Shown here in pieces: positions 8,771 to 16,501 of a DNA stretch of 64,000 bases (its first letter is position 1; every line of letters begins with the position of its first letter). The stretch spans positions 2,976,001-3,040,000 of the forward strand of contig NZ_SDWT01000001.1 in NCBI RefSeq assembly GCF_004137255.1. Direction: 5' to 3'. The translations under genes and the position numbers were made by a program. This DNA is from Nocardioides oleivorans. Its GTDB lineage: Bacteria > Actinomycetota > Actinomycetes > Propionibacteriales > Nocardioidaceae. Below the pieces are notes generated by a model that made no database searches, was not told the DNA's origin, and saw nothing but the letters and a program-made list of their open reading frames with translations.

Positions 8771-9121
8771 ATGAGCAACGTCATCGCCGACCTCGGCAAC
8801 TCCCTCAAGCGCGACGACGTCCCGGCCTTCCGCGCCGGCGACACCGTCAAGGTCCACGTGAAGGTCATCGAGGGCAGCCGCTCGCGTGTCCAGGTCTTCC
8901 AGGGCGTCGTGATCCGCGTCCACGGCTCGGGCATCGGCCGCACCTTCACCGTCCGCAAGGTCTCCTTCGGCGTCGGCGTCGAGCGCACCTTCCCGGTGAA
9001 CTCCCCGATCTTCGAGCAGATCGAGGTCGTCACCCGTGGTGACGTCCGCCGCGCCAAGCTCTACTACCTGCGCAACCTCCGCGGCAAGGCCGCCAAGATC
9101 AAGGAGCGCCGCGAGTCCTGA
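8771..9121 (+). CDS. rplS: 50S ribosomal protein L19
   Basis: This 116-aa protein matches L19 throughout ([20 protein letters not shown], then [20 protein letters not shown]). L19 sits at the 30S-50S interface. The ATG at 8771 is preferred over one 21 bp upstream because GAGGAGC lies directly before it and L19 conservation begins there. The order rpsP-khpA-rimM-trmD-rplS-lepB-rnhB is the usual actinobacterial one. Confidence 0.97.
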   Translation: MSNVIADLGNSLKRDDVPAFRAGDTVKVHVKVIEGSRSRVQVFQGVVIRVHGSGIGRTFTVRKVSFGVGVERTFPVNSPIFEQIEVVTRGDVRRAKLYYLRNLRGKAAKIKERRES

Positions 9122-9146
9122 TCCCTGCCCTTCGCAGTGCAGCGAC

Positions 9147-9166
9147 CAGAGACTGGTTAGTCTCTG
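9147..9166. other. Small palindromic hairpin overlapping the lepB promoter
   Basis: CAGAGACT and AGTCTCTG form a perfect 8-bp stem with a GGTT loop. The second arm contains most of the TAGTCT hexamer proposed as the lepB -10. Confidence 0.6.
9158..9163 (+). promoter_or_regulatory. Leaderless-type -10 element (lepB)
   Basis: TAGTCT ends 6 nt before the GTG at 9170 and supports that GTG over the in-frame ATG at 9206. Confidence 0.5.
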
Positions 9167-9169
9167 CGG

Positions 9170-9988
9170 GTGACTTCCGATGACCGCGGTTCCTCGTCCC
9201 TCTCGATGGACGAGGAACCGCGGTCTTCGCATGTCGGCGACGACGTGAAGGGCCGCAAGGCGGGCAAGCCGAAGCGCAAGCAGCTCCCCCTGTGGCAGGA
9301 GACGATCCTGCTGCTCGGCGTGGCGCTGGTGCTGGCGATCGTGATCAAGACGTTCTTCGTCCAGGCCTTCTACATCCCGTCGGAGTCGATGGAGCCGGGC
9401 CTGATCCTCAACGACCGCATCCTGATCCAGAAGGTCTCCTACTGGGGCGGCGGCGAGCCCGAGCGCGGCGACGTCGTGGTGTTCAAGGACCCGGGCGGCT
9501 GGCTGCCGCCGGAGGACTCCGCCGGTCCGACCAACCCCGTCGCGCAGGTGATGGCCAAGATCGGGCTGTACCCGACCGGCGGCCACCTCGTGAAGCGCGT
9601 CATCGGCGTCGCCGGCGACACCATCGAGTGCTGCGACGACCAGGGTCGGCTGATGGTCAACGGCAAGGCGATCGACGAGACCGCCTTCGTGCGCCGCGGC
9701 ACCGGCAAGTGCGACGGGCCGATGCCCACCGACGGCCGGTGCGACGAGGACTGGGAGACCGGTCCCATCCCCGAGGGCCACATCTTCGTCATGGGCGACA
9801 ACCGCTCCCGCTCGGCCGACTCCTCGCAGAAGATGTGCCGCCCCGACGAGACCGAGTGCGTGCCGGGCGACGAGTTCGTGCCCGTCGACCTGGTCGTCGG
9901 CAAGGTCTTCGTGCTGCTGTGGCCCGCCGACCGGTTCCGCTGGAACACCCGCCCGGACGTGTTCGAGGACGTCCCGGACCCGTCGTGA
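9170..9988 (+). CDS. lepB: Signal peptidase I
   Basis: This 272-aa protein cleaves signal peptides of exported proteins at the outer face of the membrane. After a charged cytoplasmic tail of about 40 residues comes one membrane segment (ETILLLGVALVLAIVIKTFF). Next are the catalytic Ser73 in IPSESMEPGL, the Lys142 region HLVKRVIGVAGD, and the box GHIFVMGDNRSRSADS. The first codons contain a perfect 18-bp inverted repeat (9182-9225). If translation began at the ATG 9206 the protein would be 12 residues shorter and still functional. The end overlaps rnhB by GTGA. Confidence 0.95.
   Translation: MTSDDRGSSSLSMDEEPRSSHVGDDVKGRKAGKPKRKQLPLWQETILLLGVALVLAIVIKTFFVQAFYIPSESMEPGLILNDRILIQKVSYWGGGEPERGDVVVFKDPGGWLPPEDSAGPTNPVAQVMAKIGLYPTGGHLVKRVIGVAGDTIECCDDQGRLMVNGKAIDETAFVRRGTGKCDGPMPTDGRCDEDWETGPIPEGHIFVMGDNRSRSADSSQKMCRPDETECVPGDEFVPVDLVVGKVFVLLWPADRFRWNTRPDVFEDVPDPS
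9182..9225. repeat. Perfect 18-bp inverted repeat inside the 5' end of lepB
   Basis: GACCGCGGTTCCTCGTCC (9182-9199) and GGACGAGGAACCGCGGTC (9208-9225) are exact complements across an 8-nt loop. If transcription starts at the GTG, this stem occupies roughly nucleotides 13-56 of the mRNA. Confidence 0.9.
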
Positions 9989-10734
9989 CCCTCCCGCCCC
10001 ACCCCGTCCCGGGCGGCGTGACCGTGCGCCGCGACGCCGGGATCTACGGCTACGAGCGCGCCCTGCGCCGGGCCGGCCTCGAGCCGATCGCCGGTGTGGA
10101 CGAGGCGGGCCGTGGCGCGTGCGCAGGTCCGCTCGTGGCGGGCGCGGTCGTCCTGCCGCCGGGCAGGGCCGGCATCGTGCCGGGCCTCGCCGACAGCAAG
10201 CTCCTCACCGAGGCGGCGCGCGAGCGCGTCTACGCCCAGGTCGTGCGCCGCGCGCTGGCGTGGTCGGTCGTCGTCATCGACAACGAGGAGTGCGACCGGC
10301 TCGGGATGCACGTCGCCAACCTCGAGGCGCTGCGGCGTGCCGTGGCCCGGCTCGGGACGCGACCGTCGTACGTCCTCACCGACGGGTTCCCCGTCGACGG
10401 CCTGGGCGTGCCGGGGCTGGCGGTGTGGAAGGGCGACCGGGTCGCGGCGTGCATCGCGGCAGCGTCGGTGATCGCCAAGGTGACCCGCGACCGGCTGATG
10501 GTCGCGATGCACGACGACTGGCCGGCCTACGACTTCAGGACCCACAAGGGCTACATCACCGACGTGCACGAGTCGGCGCTGGCCGAGCACGGTCCCTCGC
10601 CGGTGCACCGGATGAGGTTCGTCAACGTCCGGCGCGCCGCGGGCCTCGAGCCCGTGCCCGAGGTGGACCCGGCCACTAGTGTCGGCGCAGACGCAGCCGG
10701 CACTGGGCTCGACGGCACGCAGGAGGACGCATGA
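9985..10734 (+). CDS. rnhB: Ribonuclease HII
   Basis: This 249-aa enzyme removes RNA from RNA-DNA hybrids, including single embedded ribonucleotides. The DEDD metal site is visible in IAGVDEAGRGACAGPL, ADSKLL and AAASVIAKVTRDRLM, followed by FRTHKGYITDVH. The GTG start overlaps the lepB stop (GTGA). An in-frame GTG 33 bp downstream is an alternative. The C-terminal 30 residues are a non-conserved acidic/glycine tail. Confidence 0.95.
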   Translation: MTLPPHPVPGGVTVRRDAGIYGYERALRRAGLEPIAGVDEAGRGACAGPLVAGAVVLPPGRAGIVPGLADSKLLTEAARERVYAQVVRRALAWSVVVIDNEECDRLGMHVANLEALRRAVARLGTRPSYVLTDGFPVDGLGVPGLAVWKGDRVAACIAAASVIAKVTRDRLMVAMHDDWPAYDFRTHKGYITDVHESALAEHGPSPVHRMRFVNVRRAAGLEPVPEVDPATSVGADAAGTGLDGTQEDA

Positions 10735-11039
10735 GCGCGGAGGATCTCGAGAAGTACGAGACCGAGATGGAGCTCACCCTCTATCGCGAGTACCGCGACG
10801 TCGTCGGCATCTTCAAGTACGTCGTCGAGACCGACCGTCGCTTCTACCTCTGCAACCAGGTCGACGTGAAGGCCCGCTCCGAGAGCGGTGACGTGTTCTT
10901 CGAGGTGTCGATGACCGATGCCTGGGTCTGGGACATGTACCGGCCCGCCCGGTTCGCGAAGAACGTGAAGGTGCTGACGTTCAAGGACGTCAACGTCGAG
11001 GAGCTCGCTCCGCAGGAGATCGACCCGCTCAAGGACTGA
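10731..11039 (+). CDS. DUF2469 family protein
   Basis: This small acidic protein of 102 aa (MSAEDLEKYETEMELTLYRE, then YVVETDRRFYLCNQVDV) is conserved across Actinobacteria directly after rnhB. It has no membrane segment and no recognised catalytic motif, and its function is unknown. The ATG overlaps the rnhB stop by ATGA, so coupled translation with rnhB is expected. Confidence 0.92.
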   Translation: MSAEDLEKYETEMELTLYREYRDVVGIFKYVVETDRRFYLCNQVDVKARSESGDVFFEVSMTDAWVWDMYRPARFAKNVKVLTFKDVNVEELAPQEIDPLKD

Positions 11040-11182
11040 GCGCCGGGTTTCCGGGCCAGTAGTCGTCCACAGGCGACCCGTTCCGGGCGTTCTCCACAGG
11101 TCGTACGTCGGTGCGGTCGGCGCCGTCGGTGCGCCGCGGTGTGCTGGTGCCTCCCGACAGCACGACCGGAAGGCACCCGACG

Positions 11183-11581
11183 ATGGCCCGACCCCTCGCA
11201 CCATCCTCCCCACCCGATCCCACCGCGGAGCACAAGCGCCGGCTCGGGCGCCGGGGCGAGGTGCTCGCCGCCCGCCACCTGACCGCCCTCGGCATGGTGG
11301 TGCTCGACCGCAACTGGCGCTGCGACGTCGGCGAGATCGACCTGGTGCTCCGCGACGGCCCGGTGCTGGTGATCTGCGAGGTCAAGACCCGGTCTTCGAC
11401 CACCTACGGCGCACCCCTCGAGGGCGTCGACCGGCGCAAGGCCGACCGGCTCCGACGGCTCGGAGCGCGGTGGCTGCGAGCCCACGACTGCCATCCCGAG
11501 GACATCCGGGTCGACCTCGTGGGCGTGCTCGCCCCACGCGGCGGACCGGTCGAGATCGAGCACGCGTCGGGGATCTCCTGA
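11183..11581 (+). CDS. YraN/UPF0102 family nuclease-like protein
   Basis: This 132-aa protein has the endonuclease-fold pattern of the family: GRRGEVLAARHLTALGMVVL, then DVGEIDLVLRDGPVLVICEVKTRS, in which the GEID and EVK acidic/lysine residues form the predicted active site. Members are often encoded beside comM and dprA and are thought to act on DNA, but this is unproven. The ATG at 11183 has GGAAGG about 10 nt upstream. The in-frame extension to 11111 is not conserved. The stop overlaps the next start (TGATG). Confidence 0.88.
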   Translation: MARPLAPSSPPDPTAEHKRRLGRRGEVLAARHLTALGMVVLDRNWRCDVGEIDLVLRDGPVLVICEVKTRSSTTYGAPLEGVDRRKADRLRRLGARWLRAHDCHPEDIRVDLVGVLAPRGGPVEIEHASGIS

Positions 11582-13179
11582 TGGCCTTCGCGACGGCACG
11601 CTCCCTGGCGCTCAAGGGTGCCGACGGCCACGTCATCGACGTGCAGGTCGACGTGTCTCCCGGGCTGCCCGGCACCACGATCATCGGGCGTGTCGACAAG
11701 AGCCTGTCCGAGGCGCGTGAGCGGGTGCGGATGGCGATCAACAACGACTGCGGGCACTGGCCGGCGACCAAGCGCGTCACCGTCCTCCTCGCGCCGGCCG
11801 ACCTCCCCAAGACAGGCACCCACTACGACCTGGCGATCGCCGTCGCCGTGCTGGCGGCCGACAAGCAGCAGGCCGACCTCGAGCCCGGCCACCTGGCCGG
11901 GTGGGCGTTCATCGGCGAGCTGTCGGTCTCCGGTGGGCTCCGCCCGGTGCCCGGCGTCCTGCCGATGGTCATCGCCGCGGCAGCACACGGCATCGACCGG
12001 GTCTTCGTCCCCGAGCCCCAGGCGGCGGAGGCGGCGCTGGTGCCGGGCATGACCGTCTTCGGCGTCCGTTCGCTGGCGCAGGTCTCGGCCGTGCTCCGCG
12101 ACGTCGAGGTCCCGGAGGCCGACCCGGTGGTCGCGCCGTCGGCCAGCCCGCTCGCCACCTGGCGCGGGGAGGACCGGCTCGCCGACCTCGACCTGGCCGA
12201 CCTCGACGGGCTGGACGACGTCCGCTACGCCGTCGAGGTCGCCGCGGCGGGAGGGCATCCGACGATGCTCATCGGACCGCGAGGGACGGGCAAGACCTCC
12301 CTCGCCGAGCGGATCCCGTCGATCCTGCCCGACCTGACCACCGAGCAGGCCCTCGAGGTGACCGCGCTCCACTCCGTGGCCGGCACCCTGCCCGAGGGCA
12401 GCGGGCTCCTGCACCGTCCCCCGTGGTTCGCGCCGCACCACTCGGCGAGTGCTGCGAGCGTGCTCGGCGGGGGCACCGGGCGGGTGCGACCGGGACAGGT
12501 GAGCCTGGCGCACCACGGCGTGCTGTTCCTCGACGAGTTCCCGCACTTCCGGGCCGACGTGATCGAGGCGATGCGGCAGCCGCTCGAGTCGGGAGAGGTG
12601 ACCATCGCCCGCGGCGAGGAGTCCGCGACCTACCCGGCGCGCTCGCTCGTGGTGCTGGCCGCCAACCCGTGCCCGTGCGGCAACTTCCACGGGCGGTCCG
12701 GGAGCGGCTGCGAGTGCACCGAGACCCAGCGTGCCCACTACCGGCGCAAGCTCACCGGACCGATCCTCGACCGCGTCGACATCTGGATGGAGGTGCGTCC
12801 GCAGGGTGCCCGTCGCTCGTCGTTCCGGCCCGGGCCGGAGACCTCCGCCGACGTGCGGGCGCGCGTGGCCGATGCCCGCCAACGCCAGGCCCGCCGCTAC
12901 CGCCACTGCACCTGGCTGCTCAACGCCTCGTGCCCCGGTCAGGTGCTGGCCGAGCACTGGCCGCTGGAGCCCGAGGGCCAGCACCTGATCGACGATGAGC
13001 TGTCGGCCGGCAGGCTCACCCGGCGTGGACTGACTCGCGTCCAGCGCCTCGCGTGGACGGTGGCCGACTGCTCAGGCGTCGACCGCCCGGGGCAGCGCGA
13101 GGCCGACATCGCGCTGACCCTGCGCTCCGACGACTCCGCCCGCTCGCTCCCCGCGAGCATCGTCCGGGTGGCGTCATGA
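11581..13179 (+). CDS. comM: YifB/ComM family magnesium chelatase-like AAA+ ATPase
   Basis: This 532-aa protein has an N-terminal Lon-protease-like domain (ALKGADGHVIDVQVDVSPGL) and a central AAA+ module with Walker A GPRGTGKTS and Walker B GVLFLDEF. It also has a Cys-rich NPCPCGNF segment and a C-terminal Mg-chelatase domain. In Vibrio, ComM is a helicase that promotes branch migration during natural transformation. The same role here is inference, supported by yraN and dprA neighbours. The ATG overlaps the yraN stop and the end overlaps dprA by ATGA. Confidence 0.92.
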   Translation: MAFATARSLALKGADGHVIDVQVDVSPGLPGTTIIGRVDKSLSEARERVRMAINNDCGHWPATKRVTVLLAPADLPKTGTHYDLAIAVAVLAADKQQADLEPGHLAGWAFIGELSVSGGLRPVPGVLPMVIAAAAHGIDRVFVPEPQAAEAALVPGMTVFGVRSLAQVSAVLRDVEVPEADPVVAPSASPLATWRGEDRLADLDLADLDGLDDVRYAVEVAAAGGHPTMLIGPRGTGKTSLAERIPSILPDLTTEQALEVTALHSVAGTLPEGSGLLHRPPWFAPHHSASAASVLGGGTGRVRPGQVSLAHHGVLFLDEFPHFRADVIEAMRQPLESGEVTIARGEESATYPARSLVVLAANPCPCGNFHGRSGSGCECTETQRAHYRRKLTGPILDRVDIWMEVRPQGARRSSFRPGPETSADVRARVADARQRQARRYRHCTWLLNASCPGQVLAEHWPLEPEGQHLIDDELSAGRLTRRGLTRVQRLAWTVADCSGVDRPGQREADIALTLRSDDSARSLPASIVRVAS

Positions 13180-14348
13180 GCGCCGCCCACCTGCGGTCGG
13201 TGCCTCCGCTCGAGACGGCGAGCCCGGTGCCGGACGCCGCCCGCCTGGCCCGGGTCGCCCTGAGCTGCGCCGTGGAGCCCGGCGACGGCACGACGTCGGC
13301 GCTCGTCCTCGAGCTGGGTGCCGAGCGCGCCCTGGAGAGGTCGCTGGCCGCAGCCCCGGGAGAGGCGGGGGAGATGCTGGCGCAGCGGCTGGCCGAGGTC
13401 GACCCCGTCCGCCAGCTCGACCAGGCCGCCCGGTGCGGCATCCGCTTCCTCGTCCCGGGCGACCCCGAGTGGCCGAGCTCGCTCGACCAGCTCGACGACG
13501 CCGTCACCGACGACGGGTTCGGTGGCACGCCTCCCGGCCTGTGGGTGAGGGGACCGATGCCGCTCAGCGAGCTCGCCACGTCGGTCGCGGTGGTCGGGTC
13601 ACGCGCAGCGTCGGTCTACGGAGTCGAGATGACGCGTGCGGTCTGCGAGCACCTCGCGCTCGCCGGTGTGCCGGTGGTGTCCGGCGGTGCGCTCGGGATC
13701 GACTTCGAGGCGCACGACGCGACGCTGTCGGCCGACGGCGTCACGGCGGCCGTGCTGGCCTGCGGCGTCGACAGGGTCTACCCAGCGCAGAACCGGCTCC
13801 TCCTCCAGCACCTCGCCGCCGAGTTCGCCGTCATCTCCGAGCAGCCGCCCGGATCCGCACCGACGCGGCCACGCTTCCTCGCCCGCAACCGGCTGATCGC
13901 AGCGATGACTGCCGGAACGGTGGTGGTCGAGGCCGCCCTGCGCAGCGGGGCCCTCAACACGGCCGGCTGGGCCGAGCGGCTCAACCGCCGCGTGATGTGC
14001 GTGCCCGGCCCGGTCACGAGCTACACCTCGAAGGGCGTCAACAACTTCCTCCGGGAGGGTCGCGGCACCGTGGTCACCCACGGCGCCGAGGTCCTCGAGC
14101 TGGTCGGGGCAGCGGGGGAGCACCTCCTCGACCCGCCGCGGGGAGAGGTGCGCCCGCGCGACGAGCTCACCCCGACCGAGCGGCAGGTCGTCGAGTGGGT
14201 GCCGGTGAGCGAGCCGGCACCGGTCGACTCGATCTCGCGGTTGTGCGGGCTCCCGCTGCGCACCACCCAGGGCGCGCTGCGCCGGCTGAGGTCGAAGCAG
14301 CTCGTCCAGCTGACCGACGAGGGGTGGCGGCTCCTGCCCGACGCGTGA
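13176..14348 (+). CDS. dprA: DNA processing protein DprA
   Basis: This 390-aa protein has a Rossmann-like DprA core: VAVVGSRAASVYGVEMTRAV, VVSGGALGIDFEAH, FLARNRLIAAMTAGTVVVEA and a C-terminal winged helix (PVDSISRLCGLPLRTTQGAL). DprA loads RecA on incoming single-stranded DNA. The usual SGGA-GID motif is intact. The start ATG overlaps comM. About 125 residues precede the core, which is somewhat longer than usual. Confidence 0.93.
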   Translation: MSAAHLRSVPPLETASPVPDAARLARVALSCAVEPGDGTTSALVLELGAERALERSLAAAPGEAGEMLAQRLAEVDPVRQLDQAARCGIRFLVPGDPEWPSSLDQLDDAVTDDGFGGTPPGLWVRGPMPLSELATSVAVVGSRAASVYGVEMTRAVCEHLALAGVPVVSGGALGIDFEAHDATLSADGVTAAVLACGVDRVYPAQNRLLLQHLAAEFAVISEQPPGSAPTRPRFLARNRLIAAMTAGTVVVEAALRSGALNTAGWAERLNRRVMCVPGPVTSYTSKGVNNFLREGRGTVVTHGAEVLELVGAAGEHLLDPPRGEVRPRDELTPTERQVVEWVPVSEPAPVDSISRLCGLPLRTTQGALRRLRSKQLVQLTDEGWRLLPDA

Positions 14349-14418
14349 CGGCCTTCCCGTCCGGACGGCCCGACTCCCGGGCCCCGCTCGCATCCGCGAT
14401 CGGCGGCAGTCGCTCATC

Positions 14419-14424
14419 TAGGCT
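14419..14424 (+). promoter_or_regulatory. Leaderless-type -10 element (xerC-like gene)
   Basis: TAGGCT ends 7 nt before the GTG start and helps select it, since the frame stays open for about 1 kb upstream. Confidence 0.5.
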
Positions 14425-14431
14425 CGGTCGG

Positions 14432-15391
14432 GTGAGCGAGGCAGCCGGCGGTGCGGGGTCCACGGAGCCCGAGGACGGGCTGCCCGAGCCGATGGTCCGG
14501 CTGCTGGGCGACTACGAGCGGCACCTGGTCTCCGAGCGCGACCTCGCGCCCCACACGGTGCGCGCCTACCTCGGCGACGTCTCGAGCCTCCTCGACCACT
14601 GCGGACGGCTCGGCGTCGACGAGGTCGCCGACCTCGACCTGCGCGCGCTGCGCAGCTGGCTGGCCAAGATGCAGACGACCGGCCGCAGTCGTACGACGAT
14701 CGCGCGCCGCGCGACGGCCGCCCGGGTCTTCACCGCCTGGCTGCACCGCACCGGACGCATCCCCACCGACCCGGGTGCCGCCCTGGGGTCGCCGAAGAAG
14801 CACAAGACGCTCCCGCCCGTGCTGCGGGCCGACGAGGCCGAGGCGCTGATCCGTTCGGCGGCCGACCTGGCCGACGACGGCACGCCCGTCGGCCTGCGCG
14901 ACGTCGCGATGCTCGAGCTGCTCTACGCCACCGGGATCCGGGTCGGCGAGCTCGTCGGGCTCGACATCGACGACATCGACGACGGGCGTCGCGTGGTCCG
15001 GGTCCTCGGCAAGGGTCGCAAGGAACGCTCCGTGCCCTACGGCACCCCGGCCGGACGCGCGCTCGACCGCTGGCTCGACTCCGGTCGCCCGGCGCTTCGG
15101 GTCGAGGGCTCGGGCCCGGCGATCTTCCTCGGCGTCCGGGGGCGACGCATCGACCAGCGTGCGGTGCGCGACCTGGTGCACCGCCGCATCGCCGACGTGC
15201 CCGGCGCACCCGACATCGGCCCGCACGGACTGCGCCACACCGCCGCGACGCACCTGCTCGAGGGCGGCGCCGACCTGCGCTCGGTGCAGGAGCTCCTGGG
15301 GCACGCCTCGCTCGCGACGACCCAGCTCTACACCCACGTGACCACCGACCGGCTGCGCAAGGCCTACCAGCAGGCGCACCCGCGCGCCTGA
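14432..15391 (+). CDS. xerC: Tyrosine recombinase XerC-type
   Basis: This 319-aa protein has an N-terminal SAM-like DNA-binding domain (LLGDYERHLVSERDLAPHTV) and a catalytic domain with the full set of residues. These are Arg in ATGIRVGELVGL, Lys in VLGKGRKERSVP, His-x-x-Arg in GPHGLRHTAATHLLEGGA, His in LLGHASLATTQ and the Tyr nucleophile in LYTHV. Its place after dprA is the common site of xerC in Actinobacteria, where it resolves chromosome dimers with XerD. No phage genes are nearby, so it is not an integrase of an inserted element. Confidence 0.9.
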   Translation: MSEAAGGAGSTEPEDGLPEPMVRLLGDYERHLVSERDLAPHTVRAYLGDVSSLLDHCGRLGVDEVADLDLRALRSWLAKMQTTGRSRTTIARRATAARVFTAWLHRTGRIPTDPGAALGSPKKHKTLPPVLRADEAEALIRSAADLADDGTPVGLRDVAMLELLYATGIRVGELVGLDIDDIDDGRRVVRVLGKGRKERSVPYGTPAGRALDRWLDSGRPALRVEGSGPAIFLGVRGRRIDQRAVRDLVHRRIADVPGAPDIGPHGLRHTAATHLLEGGADLRSVQELLGHASLATTQLYTHVTTDRLRKAYQQAHPRA

Positions 15392-15401
15392 CCAGCACGG
15401 T

Positions 15402-15440
15402 GGTCGGGCGAGGTGGTCGGGCGAGGCGGTCAGGCGAGGA
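15402..15440. repeat. Three tandem 13-bp repeats at convergent gene ends
   Basis: GGTCGGGCGAGGT, GGTCGGGCGAGGC and GGTCAGGCGAGGA follow one another directly. The third copy contains the stop codon of the M23 gene. Confidence 0.85.
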
Positions 15441-16047
15441 AGTCCAGCTGCCGGGACCAGCGCGAGAGCGGGGGAGTCCAGTCCTCGAGCAACGGCAGCC
15501 GGACGCCCACCGGGTCGTCGCGCCACAGTGGCAGCAGCCGGACCGGGCCACCGCCGACCAGCGCGAGCGGGTCGGCGTACTCGTCCTCGGCGCCGCTCCC
15601 CACGATCAGGCCCCAGTGCAGGCAGGCCGCGGGGAAGCAGTGGCTGTCGGCGACGACCAGCCGCCCGACCACTGTCCCCGCGCCCACCTCCTGGCCCACC
15701 TCAACGGACGCCACGACGGGCTCGTAGGTCGTCCGCCGGCCGTCGTGGGCGACGGTGACCACGGGCTTGCCGCCGATCGACCCGGCGAAGGCGACCGTCC
15801 CCGGGAGGGCGGAGCGGACCGCCTGCCCGGGCACCCCCGCGAGGTCCACGCCCCGGTGGCCGGACGCGTACGGGCTCGGCGGGGGCTCGAACCCCCGGAC
15901 GACGTCGGGCTCCGGGACGAGCGGCCACACGCCCGTCGGCTCCTCGACCGCGGCCGCGGCGGGAACTGCAGGGACGGGGGACGGGCCCAGGACCGCGCAG
16001 GACAGGACGAGGCAGGACAGGACGGCTCCGACGAGTGCTCGCACCAC
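15430..16047 (-). CDS. M23 family metallopeptidase (LytM/lysostaphin-like), secreted
   Basis: This protein of about 205 aa starts with an export signal (ALVGAVLSCLVLSCAVLG). The peptidase domain shows SGHRGVDLAG (zinc His and Asp) and CLHWGLIVG (second zinc His). M23 enzymes cut peptidoglycan peptide bridges. Two adjacent GTG codons, 16047 and 16044, are both possible. AGGATG on the + strand (CATCCT in the gene direction, 16051-16056) lies 6 nt before 16044 and could be a weak leaderless -10. An in-frame extension to 16164 adds arginine-rich non-conserved sequence. Confidence 0.82.
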   Translation of the reverse strand: MVRALVGAVLSCLVLSCAVLGPSPVPAVPAAAAVEEPTGVWPLVPEPDVVRGFEPPPSPYASGHRGVDLAGVPGQAVRSALPGTVAFAGSIGGKPVVTVAHDGRRTTYEPVVASVEVGQEVGAGTVVGRLVVADSHCFPAACLHWGLIVGSGAEDEYADPLALVGGGPVRLLPLWRDDPVGVRLPLLEDWTPPLSRWSRQLDFLA

Positions 16048-16501
16048 GCGAGGATGCCGGGCCGGGGCTCCCGTCGCGACCGGCGTGGGCCACGGTTGTG
16101 GACGACGGCTGCGGGAGGCCGGCTGTGGACGGTTCGTGGCGCAGCCCGGGAGCGGGTCGCCCACGCTCAGCCCACGCTCGCAGCGATTCGCCCGCGGGTC
16201 GTCTCTGGCCTACGATGTGCGGAGCAGCCCTCATGGGCTGACTTCGCACGCTCGAAGACCACGTCGGAATGCATCCCTGGTTCCGGTCGTCCGTGGGCGT
16301 CGGTCCTCAGTTCCCTCCAGCTCCAGGTCCATCGGGGCGGGTGCGGATCGGACCGGCGTGCGAGCGTCAGGGCGCCCGGCACCCGTCGGGCGCAGCAACT
16401 GAAGACAACAGGAGTCACGCTCCCGGTCCGACCTGTCGCAAGGTCGGGCGCATCGGCCACGTGCCGTCGAGGGGTGGGGCTCCGCCACAACAGGAGAAAC
16501 C
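16048..16501 (+). promoter_or_regulatory. 454-bp gap: rpsB promoter and structured leader
   Basis: TACGAT (16211-16216) is the best -10. The predicted leader of about 280 nt contains three small stems: CAGCCC/GGGCTG with a TCAT loop (16225-16240), GCGCCCG/CGGGCGC (16372-16378, 16387-16393) and CCGACCT/AGGTCGG with loop GTCGCA (16428-16447). The ribosome site AGGAG is at 16490-16494. An S2-controlled leader is a reasonable guess but is not shown. No gene is evident. Confidence 0.5.

Noticed and set aside
11063..11098. Two DnaA-box-like sites (TCGTCCACA, TTCTCCACA) before yraN, and TGTGGACG pairs at 16097 and 16124
   Set aside because: Matches are only 7-8 of 9. There are no clustered boxes, no AT-rich unwinding region and no dnaA/dnaN neighbours, so this is not an origin.
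14432..15391. Tyrosine recombinase as integrase of a mobile island
   Set aside because: It has the XerC length, motifs and usual position after dprA. No tRNA att site, excisionase or cargo genes are adjacent.
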